Source: Catenulispora sp. MAP5-51
GTDB taxonomy: Bacteria > Actinomycetota > Actinomycetes > Streptomycetales > Catenulisporaceae
DNA: 64,000 nt
Reading direction: 5' to 3'
Assembly (NCBI RefSeq): GCF_041261205.1
Contig: NZ_JBGCCH010000026.1
Coordinates: forward strand, 62,001 to 126,000
In this document: in pieces, positions 43,411-52,783 of the stretch
How the letters are laid out: each line of letters opens with the position of its first letter
How positions within the stretch are numbered: the stretch's first letter is position 1
The notes under the pieces: generated by a model
The model's input: the letters and a program-made list of their open reading frames with translations, nothing else
Databases searched by the model: none
Told to the model about the DNA's origin: nothing
Program-made: the position numbers and the translations under genes

Positions 43411-44607
43411 CTACCCCCGGAAGTAATCCCGGATCAACTGCTCCACCGTCAGCGAAGCCGCCAGCGCCTCCGCCCCGGCCAGCACCGCCCCGCTGCCCAG
43501 CGCCGAGGTCTCCAGGCGCGGCGGGTACGGCAGCCGGCCGGCCAGCCGGTCGGCCACCGGGCCCAGCAGCAGGTCGCCGTTCAGGCCGATCCCGCCGCCG
43601 AGCACCACCAGCTCCACGTCCACCACCGCCGCTGCCACCGCGACGTAGTTCGCGATCCGCCGTGCCTCCTCGCCCACTACGTCCAGCGCCCCCGGGTCCT
43701 GCGCCCGCGCCAGCTCGAAGACGCGCTCCATGGCCAGGTCCTTCTCGCCGGGCAGCTTGTCCGCGGCGTACTGCAGGATCGCCATGGCGCAGGGGTCCAT
43801 GTGCGTCGGCACGTCCGCCTCCAGGCCGTCGTCGCCCTCGACGAAGACCGGCTCGAAGGCGCTGTCCAGCTCGCCGGCCGCGCCCTTGAACCCGCGCAGC
43901 AGGTTGCCGCCGAGTACGAGCCCGGCGCCGACGCCTGTGCCGATCGACAGGAACAGGAAGCTGTCGGCGCTGCCGCCGCTGCCGCGGGCGTACTCGCCGT
44001 GCGCGGCCAGGTTGATGTCGTTCTCGACGGTGACCGGGATCTGCAGGGCCGCGCTGAACGTCTCCCGGGCGCCGAAGCCCTCCATCCCCGGGACGTTGGC
44101 CGCCTGCCACACCCGGCCGTCGCGCTGGTCCACGACACCCGGCACGCCGATGACCGCGTGCTGCACCGACTCCGGCCCGACCCCGGCGGCCGCGGTGAGC
44201 TCCTGGGCCAGCCGGACCGAGGCGCCGACCATGCCGTCCGCGTCCAGCCCCTCCACCTCGGCGTCGCGCCGCACCACTTCCTCGGCGTCCAGTCCGACCA
44301 GCGCCGCCCGCAGATGGCGCGCCCCCACGTCGAAGGCCAGCGCGTGCGCCGCCTCCGGGCGCGGCTTGAAGAACACCGCGCCGTAGGTGAAGCCGCGCGA
44401 GGCGTCGGCGGTCTCCACCACCAGCCCGATCTGCAGCAGGTCCTCCAGCACCGCCGAGACCGTCGGCTTGGAGATCCCGGTGGCCCGCGAGATCTCGGCC
44501 CGCGAGATCGGCGCGTGCTCCCCGATCACGCGCCACACCGTCCGCAGGTTCAGCTCGCGGACCGTGGCCGACGTGGCCGGGGTGGGCCTGGCGCCTGGTG
44601 TGTTCAT
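43411..44607 (-). CDS. ROK-family transcriptional regulator lacking the Cys zinc motif
   Basis: 398 residues from ATG 44607; the ORF could extend to 44646. The N-terminal winged helix is VRELNLRTVWRVIGEHAPISRAEISRATGISKPTVSAVLEDLLQ. The sugar-kinase-like part has FDVGARHLRAALV, VIGVPGVVD, VENDINLAAHGEYA and SIGTGVGAGLVLGG. The usual CxCGxxGCxE zinc motif after the GAAGE segment is absent; VEGDDGLEADVP is in its place. ROK repressors release DNA on binding sugars. It could be the regulator of the GH9 operator, which is speculative. Confidence 0.88.
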   Translation of the reverse strand: MNTPGARPTPATSATVRELNLRTVWRVIGEHAPISRAEISRATGISKPTVSAVLEDLLQIGLVVETADASRGFTYGAVFFKPRPEAAHALAFDVGARHLRAALVGLDAEEVVRRDAEVEGLDADGMVGASVRLAQELTAAAGVGPESVQHAVIGVPGVVDQRDGRVWQAANVPGMEGFGARETFSAALQIPVTVENDINLAAHGEYARGSGGSADSFLFLSIGTGVGAGLVLGGNLLRGFKGAAGELDSAFEPVFVEGDDGLEADVPTHMDPCAMAILQYAADKLPGEKDLAMERVFELARAQDPGALDVVGEEARRIANYVAVAAAVVDVELVVLGGGIGLNGDLLLGPVADRLAGRLPYPPRLETSALGSGAVLAGAEALAASLTVEQLIRDYFRG

Positions 44608-44652
44608 CGCCCCAGGATATTGAACGGGGTGGGGCTGGTCGATCATCTGGGG

Positions 44653-45987
44653 TCAGTCCCGGCCGGCCGCCACCGCCGCGCGGATGTCCGCCGGGGTGCC
44701 GGGCGCGAGTTCGAGGTCGTCGATCCATGCGGCATCTGCTGAGTAAACAGCACGGAAAGGCCTGCCGACCAGGCGGGGATCCCTGGCTTGCAGATAGCGC
44801 AGTTCGAAGAACCGCCTGGTGCCGGAGTCGCCGGACTCCTCGGTCACGCCGTCCACCGCGACCTTCCCGCCGGTCGTGGACATGACCGGCCCGCGCACCG
44901 TGCGAGCCAGCCCGGGCAGGGAGCTGTAGGCGTCGCGGAACACCTCGGCGGCGCGCGCCAGCGGCACCTTGAAGTAGTCGCGCGGCCCGGTGTCGCGGGC
45001 CACGAACATGTAGTACGGCACGGCGCCGGCGCGCTGCTCGGCGCGCCACAGCCGGGCCCAGGCCGCGGCGTCGTCGTTGACCCGGCCGATCAGCGGGGCC
45101 TGGCAGTAGACGACGGCGCCGGTGTCGCGGATGCGCGCCAGCGCGGTGCGCGCGATGGCCGGCTCCAGCTCCACCGGGTGGCTCAGGTGCGCCATCACCG
45201 CCGGGGTCTTGCCGGCCTCGGCGATCTGCTCGAACAGGCGCAGCGTGGCGTCGGCGTCGTGGTCGGTGACGTAGCGGTGCGGCCAGCTGGCCACCGACTT
45301 GGTGCCGATGCGCACCGTCTGCAGCGACTCCACGGACAGGAACGGCTCGATGTGCTGCCGCAGCCGCTGGGCCGACATCACCATCGGGTCGCCGCCGGTG
45401 ACCAGCACGTCGGTGATCTCCGGGTGCCGGCGCAGGTAGGCCACGGCGCGCGAGGGCTCGGCTGCGGCGAAGCGCAGCTCCGGCTCGCCGACGAACTGGG
45501 CCCAGCGGAAGCAGTAGGTGCAGTAGGCGTGGCAGGTCTGGCCGGCCGAGGGGAAGTACAGCAGCGTCTGTTCGTACTTGTGCTGCGTGCCCGGAACCGG
45601 CCCGTCGGCGTCGTTCGGAACGTTCAAGTCCTGCTGATGCTCCGGATGCGGGTTCATGCCGGCCCGGATGCCGGCGATGGTCCGGGCCAGCTCGCCGGCG
45701 TCGCCGCCGTCGCGGGCCGCGGCCAGCCGGTGTTCGTCGTCGGGCGAGAGCATGCCCGGCTGCGGGAAGAACAGGTGGAAGACCGGGTCGCTGTCCGGTG
45801 CCGACCAGTCGATCAGTTCACTGAGTACGTATTCGTTGATCCGGAAGGGCAGGACCAAGGAGAACAGGCGGACGCTCTCGCGAAGCTGCGGGTCCAGTCC
45901 GTACTTCGCGGCGATCTCGTCGAGCCGGTTGGGTCCCAGGGCCTGGAACCGGTTCGCGCCGGGGCGGCCGGCGGCGGTGTGTTGCAC
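44653..45987 (-). CDS. KamA-family radical SAM protein (lysine 2,3-aminomutase type)
   Basis: 444 residues. The 4Fe-4S cluster motif CHAYCTYC lies at about 151-158. Around it are YFPSAGQT, DVLVTGGDPMVMS and YYMFVARDTGPRDYFKVPL, matching PLP-dependent aminomutases; the PLP lysine is expected in the second half (not singled out). The family moves an amino group by radical chemistry. Lysine 2,3-aminomutase, glutamate aminomutase or EpmB-like roles are all possible. It is 9 bp downstream of the membrane PLD-like gene and probably co-transcribed. Confidence 0.85.
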   Translation of the reverse strand: MQHTAAGRPGANRFQALGPNRLDEIAAKYGLDPQLRESVRLFSLVLPFRINEYVLSELIDWSAPDSDPVFHLFFPQPGMLSPDDEHRLAAARDGGDAGELARTIAGIRAGMNPHPEHQQDLNVPNDADGPVPGTQHKYEQTLLYFPSAGQTCHAYCTYCFRWAQFVGEPELRFAAAEPSRAVAYLRRHPEITDVLVTGGDPMVMSAQRLRQHIEPFLSVESLQTVRIGTKSVASWPHRYVTDHDADATLRLFEQIAEAGKTPAVMAHLSHPVELEPAIARTALARIRDTGAVVYCQAPLIGRVNDDAAAWARLWRAEQRAGAVPYYMFVARDTGPRDYFKVPLARAAEVFRDAYSSLPGLARTVRGPVMSTTGGKVAVDGVTEESGDSGTRRFFELRYLQARDPRLVGRPFRAVYSADAAWIDDLELAPGTPADIRAAVAAGRD

Positions 45988-45996
45988 GCCCTGACG

Positions 45997-47154
45997 CTAC
46001 CCGACGGGGCTGACCGATGGTTCCGATGCTTGAAGCAGGAGATAGGCCGTGTCGGGGATCTCCCCGTAGATCCGCCGGAACGCGGTGTCCAGCAGCGTAC
46101 CGACCTGGTGCCGGTCGGCGGCCTCCAGCCGGTAGTCCCGGCCGCCGTTGGCCGCCACCACCTCGCCGACCGCGCGCCGCAGGAAGCGCTCGACCCGGCG
46201 GGAGGCCACGAAGCGGCGGCCGTCGTCCAGGTCCACGAAGCGGACCAGGTAGGTGCGCTCGATGTTGTCGTCGGCGACCGTGATCGGGGTCAGCGCCTGG
46301 TGCGGGGCCGCGGCGTGCCAGACCGCCTGGAAGCGGTTGTTGACGAAGCTCCCCAGCGCGCTGTCCACCGTCACCTCCAGCTGCTCGGCCCGCCCGGAGA
46401 GCTTGCCGACCGGGTAGAAGGAGACCAGCGCGCGGTCGTCCCAGCGGTACATGGTGATGTCCGGACCGGAGGAGTACAGCCGCACCTGGAAGTCGGCCGC
46501 GGTGCCCAGCCCCCGCGGGCCGCCGGCCTGCTCGAACGCGCGGTGCAGCCGGGCCACCGTCTCCAGGTTGCGCTCCAGCATCGGCCCCAGCTCGTCGGCG
46601 CGTCCCAGTTCCAGGTCGCGCTGTTCGGCGGCCAGGGTGGTGGGGTTGATCAGCAGGACCCTGATGGACACCCCGCGCGCCACGGCTTCGCGCACCATCG
46701 TCTCGAAGCGCTGCGCGTACGGCTCGGCCAGCAGATTGGAGTAGGTGTCCAGGATCCGGATCACGCTGGTGGCCCGGTCGGCGTCGCTCAGGAACTGCGA
46801 GTAGTCCAGCTCCGCGTGCTCCCGGACGCCGCCCTGCCCGGCGCGCTCGATGATCGGGGTGATCACGTAGATGGTGAACACCGCTCCGATCAGGTCCGCG
46901 GCGGTGTTCAGGGCGAAGTTCGGCCAGTACGGCTCGACGGCGCGGCCGATCCAGCCCAGCAGCAGGATCGCGGCCAGACCGATGACCAGCCCGGTGATCC
47001 AGCGCGGGTCCGGACCGTGCCGGGGCAGCCGCAGCGGCGGCCCGAGCCGCCGCGTCAGAGGTATGCGACGCCTGCGCAACCGCTCACGGCCGGCGAGCGC
47101 GCGGCGGCGGCGTCGGTCGTCGTCATCTGCGCGTGCCCGGTCCCCGAAAGCCAT
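45997..47154 (-). CDS. Membrane protein with phospholipase D-like fold, lacking HKD motifs
   Basis: 385 residues. A very basic and acidic N-terminus (DDDDRRRRR) precedes two membrane helices (about 52-100: ITGLVIGLAAILLLGWIG, LIGAVFTIYVITPIIE). The soluble part shows ATSVIRILDTYSNLL, EAVARGVSIRVLLINPTTLAAEQRDLELG and a second half with strands like FQVRLYSS. This resembles PLD-like nuclease/transferase folds, but I see no HxKxxxxD. It may be a non-catalytic or altered member. Operon with KamA behind it. Function not known. Confidence 0.6.
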   Translation of the reverse strand: MAFGDRARADDDDRRRRRALAGRERLRRRRIPLTRRLGPPLRLPRHGPDPRWITGLVIGLAAILLLGWIGRAVEPYWPNFALNTAADLIGAVFTIYVITPIIERAGQGGVREHAELDYSQFLSDADRATSVIRILDTYSNLLAEPYAQRFETMVREAVARGVSIRVLLINPTTLAAEQRDLELGRADELGPMLERNLETVARLHRAFEQAGGPRGLGTAADFQVRLYSSGPDITMYRWDDRALVSFYPVGKLSGRAEQLEVTVDSALGSFVNNRFQAVWHAAAPHQALTPITVADDNIERTYLVRFVDLDDGRRFVASRRVERFLRRAVGEVVAANGGRDYRLEAADRHQVGTLLDTAFRRIYGEIPDTAYLLLQASEPSVSPVG

Positions 47155-47181
47155 GGTGCCGAAGGGTACTGGTGATGATCG

Positions 47182-47988
47182 CTATATCGCCAGATTCCAG
47201 CGCGCCGGCCAGTCCTTGCCCCGCAAGGCCGCATCCGTTCCGCCGTCGCAGAACACGACCGATCCGGCCATGAAAGAAGCCTGCTCCGACAACAAGAACG
47301 CCACCGCCGCGGCCACCTCCTCCGGGCGTCCGGGGCGTCCGGCCGGGATGGTCTTCTCGAAGGCGGCCATACCGGCGGCGGTGAGCTCGTCGGCGCGGCC
47401 AGCCTGGGTCATCGGGGTGTCGATCATGCCGGGCGCGACGGCGTTCAGACGTATACCGTCGGCGATCCAGTCGGCGGCGCGGGTGCGGACGTACCAGGCC
47501 AGGGCGGCTTTGGTCGCCGGGTAGGCCTGCACGGACGCGAGCTCGCCGTGGGTGTCGGCCAGCGCGCGGGCCCCGGGCTCGTCGCCGGCCAGGCAGGCCT
47601 CGGCGATGTCAGCCGGCCAGCCCGGCTGGCAGGTGACCGAGTTCGACGACGGCAGCACCACCGCGCTGCTCCCGGCCGCCTTCAACGCCGGCCGCAGCCC
47701 TTCCAGCAGGGCGATGGCGCCGAAGTAGTTCACCGACACCAGCAGCGAGCCGGTGCGGCCGGTGGCGGGCGCCAGGCCCGCGAAGGGGAGCAGGCCGTCC
47801 AGACGGCCGTCGCAGAGCTCTGTGATCGCCGCGACGGCCTCGGTGCGGCCCTCGGCGGTGCCCAGATCCGTCTCGACGTCCACCCCGGCCAGGTCCACGC
47901 CGATGACCCGGTGCCCGTCGTCGGTCAGCCAGGTGGCCAGGGTCGCGCCTATGCCGGAGGCGGCGCCGGTGATGGCTATGGTGGCCAT
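47182..47988 (-). CDS. Short-chain dehydrogenase/reductase
   Basis: 268 residues from ATG 47988. The nucleotide motif is TGAASGIG, the catalytic pair YPATK follows SSNSVTCQPGW, and a C-terminal GSVVFCDGGTDA closes the fold. The short N-terminal half and Asp-rich VDLAGVDVETDLG strand resemble 3-alpha-hydroxysteroid dehydrogenases, which use NAD. Substrate unknown. It is divergent from the Old Yellow Enzyme gene, and both could act on carbonyl or enone compounds. Confidence 0.88.
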   Translation of the reverse strand: MATIAITGAASGIGATLATWLTDDGHRVIGVDLAGVDVETDLGTAEGRTEAVAAITELCDGRLDGLLPFAGLAPATGRTGSLLVSVNYFGAIALLEGLRPALKAAGSSAVVLPSSNSVTCQPGWPADIAEACLAGDEPGARALADTHGELASVQAYPATKAALAWYVRTRAADWIADGIRLNAVAPGMIDTPMTQAGRADELTAAGMAAFEKTIPAGRPGRPEEVAAAVAFLLSEQASFMAGSVVFCDGGTDAALRGKDWPARWNLAI

Positions 47989-48076
47989 GGCGCGCACTGT
48001 ATGCCGAACCGGCACACAATGTAAGAGCCCTCATCGCCTCTGGCATGTTCGCGGGCGCCGTTCTAGGGTCCGCGCC

Positions 48077-49258
48077 GTGACGACCCCTGCCGAACCAGCA
48101 CCCGACGTCCTGGCCCCGGCGACCCTCGGCCCGGTCCGCCTGCGCAACCGCGTGATCAAGTCCGCGACGTTCGAAGGCGCCACCCCGGACGCCCTGGTGA
48201 GCGACGGCCTCGTCGCCTACCACCGCCGCCCGGCCGCCGGCGGCGTCGGCATGACCACCGTCGCCTACCTCGCCGTCTCCCCGGAGGGCCGCACCGAGCG
48301 CCGCCAGATCCACTGGCGTCCCGAAGCCGTGCCGGGCCTGCGCACCCTCACCGACGCCGTCCACGCCGAGGGCGCAGCCGTCGCCGCCCAGATCGGGCAC
48401 GCCGGACCGGTGGCCGACGCCCGCTCCAACCGCGCCACGGCCCTGTCCTGCTCGCCGATGCTGAATCCGGTCAGCTTCCGACGCACCCGCGCCGCGACCG
48501 CCGCCGACATCGAGCGGATCATCGCCGACCACGCCCGCGCCGCCCGCCTGGCGATCGAATCAGGGTTCGACTCCGTCGAGATCCACCTCGGCCACAACTA
48601 CTTCGCCAGCGCCTTCCTGTCCCCGCGCCTGAACAAGCGCGACGACGCCTACGGCGGATCCCTGGCCAACCGCGCCAAAGTCGCCCTGGCCCTGGCGCGC
48701 GCCGTCCGCGACGAGGCCGGCGACCGGATCGCGGTGACGGCGAAGCTGAACATGGAGGACGGCTACCCCGGCGGCCTGCGCATCGAGGACAGCCTGCAGG
48801 TCGCGCAGTGGCTGCAGCGGGACGGCACCCTCGACGCCCTGGAGCTGACCGCCGGCAGCTCCCTGATGAACCCGATGTACCTGTTCACCGGCGACGTGCC
48901 CCTGCGCGAGTTCGCCGCGCAGTTCCCGCCGCTGCCCCGCCTCGGGATCCGCCTGCTCGGCAGGAAGTTCCTGCGCGCCTACCCGTATCAGGACACATAT
49001 CTGATGGAGCGCGCCCTGCGCTTCCGCGCCGAACTCTCACTGCCGTTGATCCTGCTCGGCGGCATCACCACCCGCGCCACGATGGACCGCGCGATGGCGG
49101 CCGGATTCCAGTACGTGGCCATGGCGCGCGCCTTGCTGCGCGAGCCGGATCTGGTGAACCGCATCGCCGCCGATACGACGACCCCCTCGCTGTGCTCGCA
49201 CTGCAACCGCTGCATGCCCACGATCTATACCGGGACCCGGTGTCCTGAGATACCTTGA
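48077..49258 (+). CDS. NADH:flavin oxidoreductase (Old Yellow Enzyme family)
   Basis: 393 residues from GTG 48077. The FMN TIM barrel is seen in LAPATLGPVRLRNRVIKSATFEG, QIGHAG, FDSVEIHLGHNYFASAFLSPRLNKRDDAYGGSLANR and LLGGITTRATM. A C-terminal cluster-like CSHCNRC remains, but the second flavin domain of 2,4-dienoyl-CoA reductases is absent. These enzymes reduce activated double bonds. It is divergent from the SDR with 88 bp between starts. Confidence 0.9.
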   Translation: MTTPAEPAPDVLAPATLGPVRLRNRVIKSATFEGATPDALVSDGLVAYHRRPAAGGVGMTTVAYLAVSPEGRTERRQIHWRPEAVPGLRTLTDAVHAEGAAVAAQIGHAGPVADARSNRATALSCSPMLNPVSFRRTRAATAADIERIIADHARAARLAIESGFDSVEIHLGHNYFASAFLSPRLNKRDDAYGGSLANRAKVALALARAVRDEAGDRIAVTAKLNMEDGYPGGLRIEDSLQVAQWLQRDGTLDALELTAGSSLMNPMYLFTGDVPLREFAAQFPPLPRLGIRLLGRKFLRAYPYQDTYLMERALRFRAELSLPLILLGGITTRATMDRAMAAGFQYVAMARALLREPDLVNRIAADTTTPSLCSHCNRCMPTIYTGTRCPEIP

Positions 49259-49294
49259 GAACCCTCTCAGAGTTCTTACGTTCCGGGGGGAACC

Positions 49295-51913
49295 ATGCGC
49301 GCACGGAACATCACGGTCACCGCGGTGTCGACCTTGGCGGCGATCGCGGGTATGGCGCCGATCGCGGCGCACGCCGCGGCGCCGGTGAACCTGGTCGTCA
49401 CCACGCCGGACCAGAACTGCTCGGACACCGACGCCTCCCTGCCGTTCTGCACCGTGGCCGCGGCGCTGGCCTCGCCCTCCCTGGTGCCGGGCAGCACGAT
49501 CACCGTGGACGGCGACCACGCGGAGAACGTCACCATCACCGTGCCCGGGATCTCGCTGGGCGTCGGGCCGCGCGGCGCCCATCTCACGAGCGTCACCGTC
49601 TCCGGTGCCCAGAACGTGACCCTGGCCTCCTTCTGGAGCACGTTCACCGTCGAGGACTCCTCGAACGTGACGCTGCTCGGCGTCCACAGCAGCGGACTGA
49701 CTGTCAAGGACTCGCAGAACGTCGCGGTGAACGACTACTCGCAGCTGGCCGGCGCCGGTACCGCCGGGACGATCACGGACAGCGTGCGCACGTCCATCAC
49801 GCAGACCATGGTCACCGCCGACGACGCGGGGGGTTCGGCCCCCGGTATCACCGTCACCGGCAGCGGGAGCACGGACACGGCGTTCATCGGCGACCAGTTC
49901 CAGGGCGGCGGCTCCGCCCTCGCCCTCACCGGTGGTTCGAGCGGTGCCACCGTCGCCGACGACGAGGTGCGCACCACCGCCGGTCCCGCTTTCGCCGTCA
50001 CGGGCTCCACCGGGAACGCGATCGTCGGGGACACGGTGCGTGGCGCAGGGCAGGGCGTGGTCGCCACCGGCGGCTCGACCGGCCTGACCATCGCCGACGA
50101 CATCCTGTTCGGCGAGACCGACGCGCCCGCGAAGGGGTTCCCCGGCCCGATGGTGGTGGTCGACGGCTCCTCCACCGACGGCACCACGATCGGCCACGAC
50201 GTCGTCGACGCGGTCCAGACCGACGGCTACGCCTCCGTCCTGGCCCAGCCCTCGGCCGCCTCGCAGGTCCTGGGCTCGACCGACCTCGGCGGCCACGTGT
50301 CCGCGCAGGGCCCGGCCTACTCCTGGGGCGGAACCGTCTATCAGAACTCTGAGGATCTTCAGCTCCACGCCGGCCAGGGTCAGGCGGACATCAACGCCGA
50401 CCCGCAGTTCTCTACCGCCGACGGCTTCGGGATCCGGGCGACGTCCCCGGCCGTGGACTCCGCCGACTCCTCGGCGCCCGGATGGCAGAGCACTGACTAC
50501 TCCGGCGCCGCACGCTTCCTCGACAACCAGGTCCCGACCACCGGTACCGGGCCCACGCCGTATGCCGACCGCGGCGCGGTGGAGTTCCAGGGCGGGCCGA
50601 CGCTGTCCGCGCTCCTGGTCCCGGTCACCCGGCCGAGCCAGACCGGCAGCGGCCTCGACTACGGATTCCAGGTCGACATGTCGGCCACCAAGAGCCCGTT
50701 CGCCCCGGTGCAGTCCTACGGCATCGCCGATTCGGCGTCGGAGGTGCCGATCAGTGGCGGCGGATCCAGTCCGACCGGCTTCATCTGGTACCCGGGCCTG
50801 TCCGGCCTGCGGTCGTTCGTGCTCACCGCGACCGACGCCGACGGACACTCCGACCAGATCCACGCCGACGTCTACGTCGGTCCGCGCGGCGGCGCCGTCA
50901 CCCCGCCGCCGCCGTCGGGCGGTGGTGGTGGCGGCGGCGGTCCCGTCGTCAATCCGCCGTCCGGGACCGTGGGCCAGGCGACGGTCCGTCAGATCGGCGG
51001 CAGCGACCGGTATCAGACCTCGCGCATGGTCTCCCAGGCGCAGTGGGCGAACGGTCAGGCCGACGCGGTCGTGCTGGCCCGCGGCGACGCGGCACCGGAC
51101 GCGCTGACCGGCGTCCCGCTGGCGGCCAAGGCGCACGGTCCGCTGCTGCTCACCGATCCGGCGAAGCTGGCCGCCGCCGACCGGGCCGAGCTGGACCGCG
51201 TGCTCGGCGGACCGGGCAGCCGCAAGACGGTGTACATCCTCGGCGGCACCTCGGCCGTCTCGCCCGGGATCCAGGCGGAGCTGCAGCGGGCCGGGTACAC
51301 CGTGCGCCGGCTGTCCGGCAGCGACCGCTACGGCACCGCGCTGGCCGTGGCGAACCAGTTCGGGGCGTCCTCCCATGTCATCGTGGCCACCGGCCGCGAC
51401 TTCCCCGACGCCCTGTCCGCCGGCCCGCTCGGCGCCGTCGAGGACGCACCGATCGTGCTGTCGCAGGACACCGCGATGGACCCGGACACCGCCGCCTTCG
51501 TCAAGGCGCACGCCGACGTGGACGCCGTCGGGATGCAGGCCTGGACCGCGACCAGGGCGCTGGCCGGCTCCGGGCACACCGTGACCCCGCTGACCGGGAC
51601 GGACCGCTATCAGACCGCTGAGTCGGTCGCGAACCAGGTGGCGAAGGACTCCGGCAAGGGCGGGCCGGCCGGCGTCGGCGTGGCCAGCGGCCTGACCTTC
51701 CCCGACGCGCTGACCGGCGGCGCCTTCGCCGCCAACGCCGGCCTGCCGCTGCTGCTGACGCCGCCGGACACGCTGGCCCCGGAGATCGCACAGGTGCTCG
51801 GCGCCTGGTCCCTGCACCTGTCCTCGGTGACCATCTTCGGCGGGCCGAGCGCGGTCGCCCGGCCGGTCGCGAACGCGATCACCTGGGCGGTCGGCGGTAA
51901 GTCCGACTACTGA
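49295..51913 (+). CDS. Secreted beta-helix protein with three CWB2 cell-wall-binding repeats
   Basis: 872 residues. A signal peptide ends AAHAAA. Residues about 60-360 show repeated strand turns (VTVSGAQNVTL, FTVEDSSNVTLLG, LTVKDSQNVAVND) of a right-handed parallel beta-helix. A further Ig-like part is followed by a Pro-rich and nine-Gly linker, then three CWB2 repeats (about 565-872: GSDRYQT, GSDRYGT, GTDRYQT with PDALTGVPLA-like cores). It is thus a wall-attached adhesin or carbohydrate-active surface protein; no catalytic residues are obvious. It shares wall anchoring with the S53 protease at 7.4 kb. GGGGGG precedes ATG 49295. Confidence 0.88.
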   Translation: MRARNITVTAVSTLAAIAGMAPIAAHAAAPVNLVVTTPDQNCSDTDASLPFCTVAAALASPSLVPGSTITVDGDHAENVTITVPGISLGVGPRGAHLTSVTVSGAQNVTLASFWSTFTVEDSSNVTLLGVHSSGLTVKDSQNVAVNDYSQLAGAGTAGTITDSVRTSITQTMVTADDAGGSAPGITVTGSGSTDTAFIGDQFQGGGSALALTGGSSGATVADDEVRTTAGPAFAVTGSTGNAIVGDTVRGAGQGVVATGGSTGLTIADDILFGETDAPAKGFPGPMVVVDGSSTDGTTIGHDVVDAVQTDGYASVLAQPSAASQVLGSTDLGGHVSAQGPAYSWGGTVYQNSEDLQLHAGQGQADINADPQFSTADGFGIRATSPAVDSADSSAPGWQSTDYSGAARFLDNQVPTTGTGPTPYADRGAVEFQGGPTLSALLVPVTRPSQTGSGLDYGFQVDMSATKSPFAPVQSYGIADSASEVPISGGGSSPTGFIWYPGLSGLRSFVLTATDADGHSDQIHADVYVGPRGGAVTPPPPSGGGGGGGGPVVNPPSGTVGQATVRQIGGSDRYQTSRMVSQAQWANGQADAVVLARGDAAPDALTGVPLAAKAHGPLLLTDPAKLAAADRAELDRVLGGPGSRKTVYILGGTSAVSPGIQAELQRAGYTVRRLSGSDRYGTALAVANQFGASSHVIVATGRDFPDALSAGPLGAVEDAPIVLSQDTAMDPDTAAFVKAHADVDAVGMQAWTATRALAGSGHTVTPLTGTDRYQTAESVANQVAKDSGKGGPAGVGVASGLTFPDALTGGAFAANAGLPLLLTPPDTLAPEIAQVLGAWSLHLSSVTIFGGPSAVARPVANAITWAVGGKSDY

Positions 51914-52146
51914 GTTCCACGACCTCCGGCCGAACCACCCGATTGACGTTTCAACCTGCGCCGCGGCCCCGAAACCCGACCCCTCGGGCCCCCACCCCGC
52001 CACACCGCACGCTCAGCCTCCCCCGAACGGCGCATGGCGGTTCGCCACCCCCGGCCGGCCTCTGGCCACCATGGCGGAGGTGCCCGTGGCACCAGGCGCC
52101 GCTTTAGGGCCCGACGAGATCTCCCGCCGGCGACGGCGCCTCCTGA
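51914..52146. other. Intergenic region with no gene seen
   Basis: About 230 bp of GC-rich sequence with no convincing ORF. It must hold the promoter of the DUF2690 gene; I could not pick one. Confidence 0.4.
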
Positions 52147-52161
52147 TCCCCCTGAGGGGGA
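52147..52161 (+). promoter_or_regulatory. Small inverted repeat covering the ribosome site of the DUF2690 gene
   Basis: TCCCCC-tga-GGGGGA pairs the Shine-Dalgarno GGGGGA with an upstream C-run, 7 bp before ATG 52168. Closed, it would hide the ribosome site. Confidence 0.5.
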
Positions 52162-52167
52162 GTAGCC

Positions 52168-52632
52168 ATGTTTTCTCGTCGCATCGCTTCCCGGATCGGT
52201 GTGGGACTCGGCGCACTCGCCCTGGCGAGCGCACCGCTCGCGGCCGCCGCGGCCACCTCGGCCGTGCCGGCCAAGGCGGCCCAGGCCACCTGCAGCAACC
52301 AGGGCTGCAACGGCAAGGACCCGCAGGCCACCGGCTGTTCCACCACCTTCCAGGCCCGCAGCATCCGCACCGCGGCCATCTGGAGCCACGGCAAGCAGGT
52401 CGGCTGGGTCGAGCTCCGCTGGTCGCCCTTCTGCGGCAACAACTGGGCCCGCGTGATCTCCCAGGTCGGCACCGCCAACCTCTCCGCCACCGCCACCCGC
52501 GCGGACGGCGCGAAGATGTCGGCCAGCGGCACGGGCACCGTCCTGTGGACCCGGATGATCTTCGGCCGCGACCTCTGCGTCTCAGCGACCGGCACCATCA
52601 ACGGAGCCACCGCCACCACCTCCTGCGGATGA
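52168..52632 (+). CDS. Secreted DUF2690-type protein
   Basis: 154 residues. An export signal (RRIASRIGVGLGALALASAPLAAAA) is followed by a small domain with the DUF2690 pattern: CNGKDPQATGCSTTFQARSIRTA, VELRWSPFCGNNWARV, and closing cysteines. The family is widespread in actinomycetes, secreted or fused to kinases, with no known role. Six cysteines suggest three disulfides. Lone gene with a strong terminator behind it. Confidence 0.82.
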   Translation: MFSRRIASRIGVGLGALALASAPLAAAAATSAVPAKAAQATCSNQGCNGKDPQATGCSTTFQARSIRTAAIWSHGKQVGWVELRWSPFCGNNWARVISQVGTANLSATATRADGAKMSASGTGTVLWTRMIFGRDLCVSATGTINGATATTSCG

Positions 52633-52714
52633 CGGCACACCCCGGAAAGCGCATGATGGATGAAGCCGCGCGGATTGCCCCCGCACAACCGGCTGCAGCA
52701 CTTGCCCCCCAGAA

Positions 52715-52751
52715 GCGGGGCGGGCCGCACGACATTGGCGGCCCGCCCCGC
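52715..52751. terminator. Perfect 14-bp hairpin between convergent genes
   Basis: GCGGGGCGGGCCGC (52715-52728) and its exact complement (52738-52751) enclose 9 nt. It lies between the DUF2690 stop and the convergent histidine phosphatase stop. Confidence 0.85.
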
Positions 52752-52783
52752 ACCTTTGTGTCCGGAACCCGGCCCGAGAAGGC

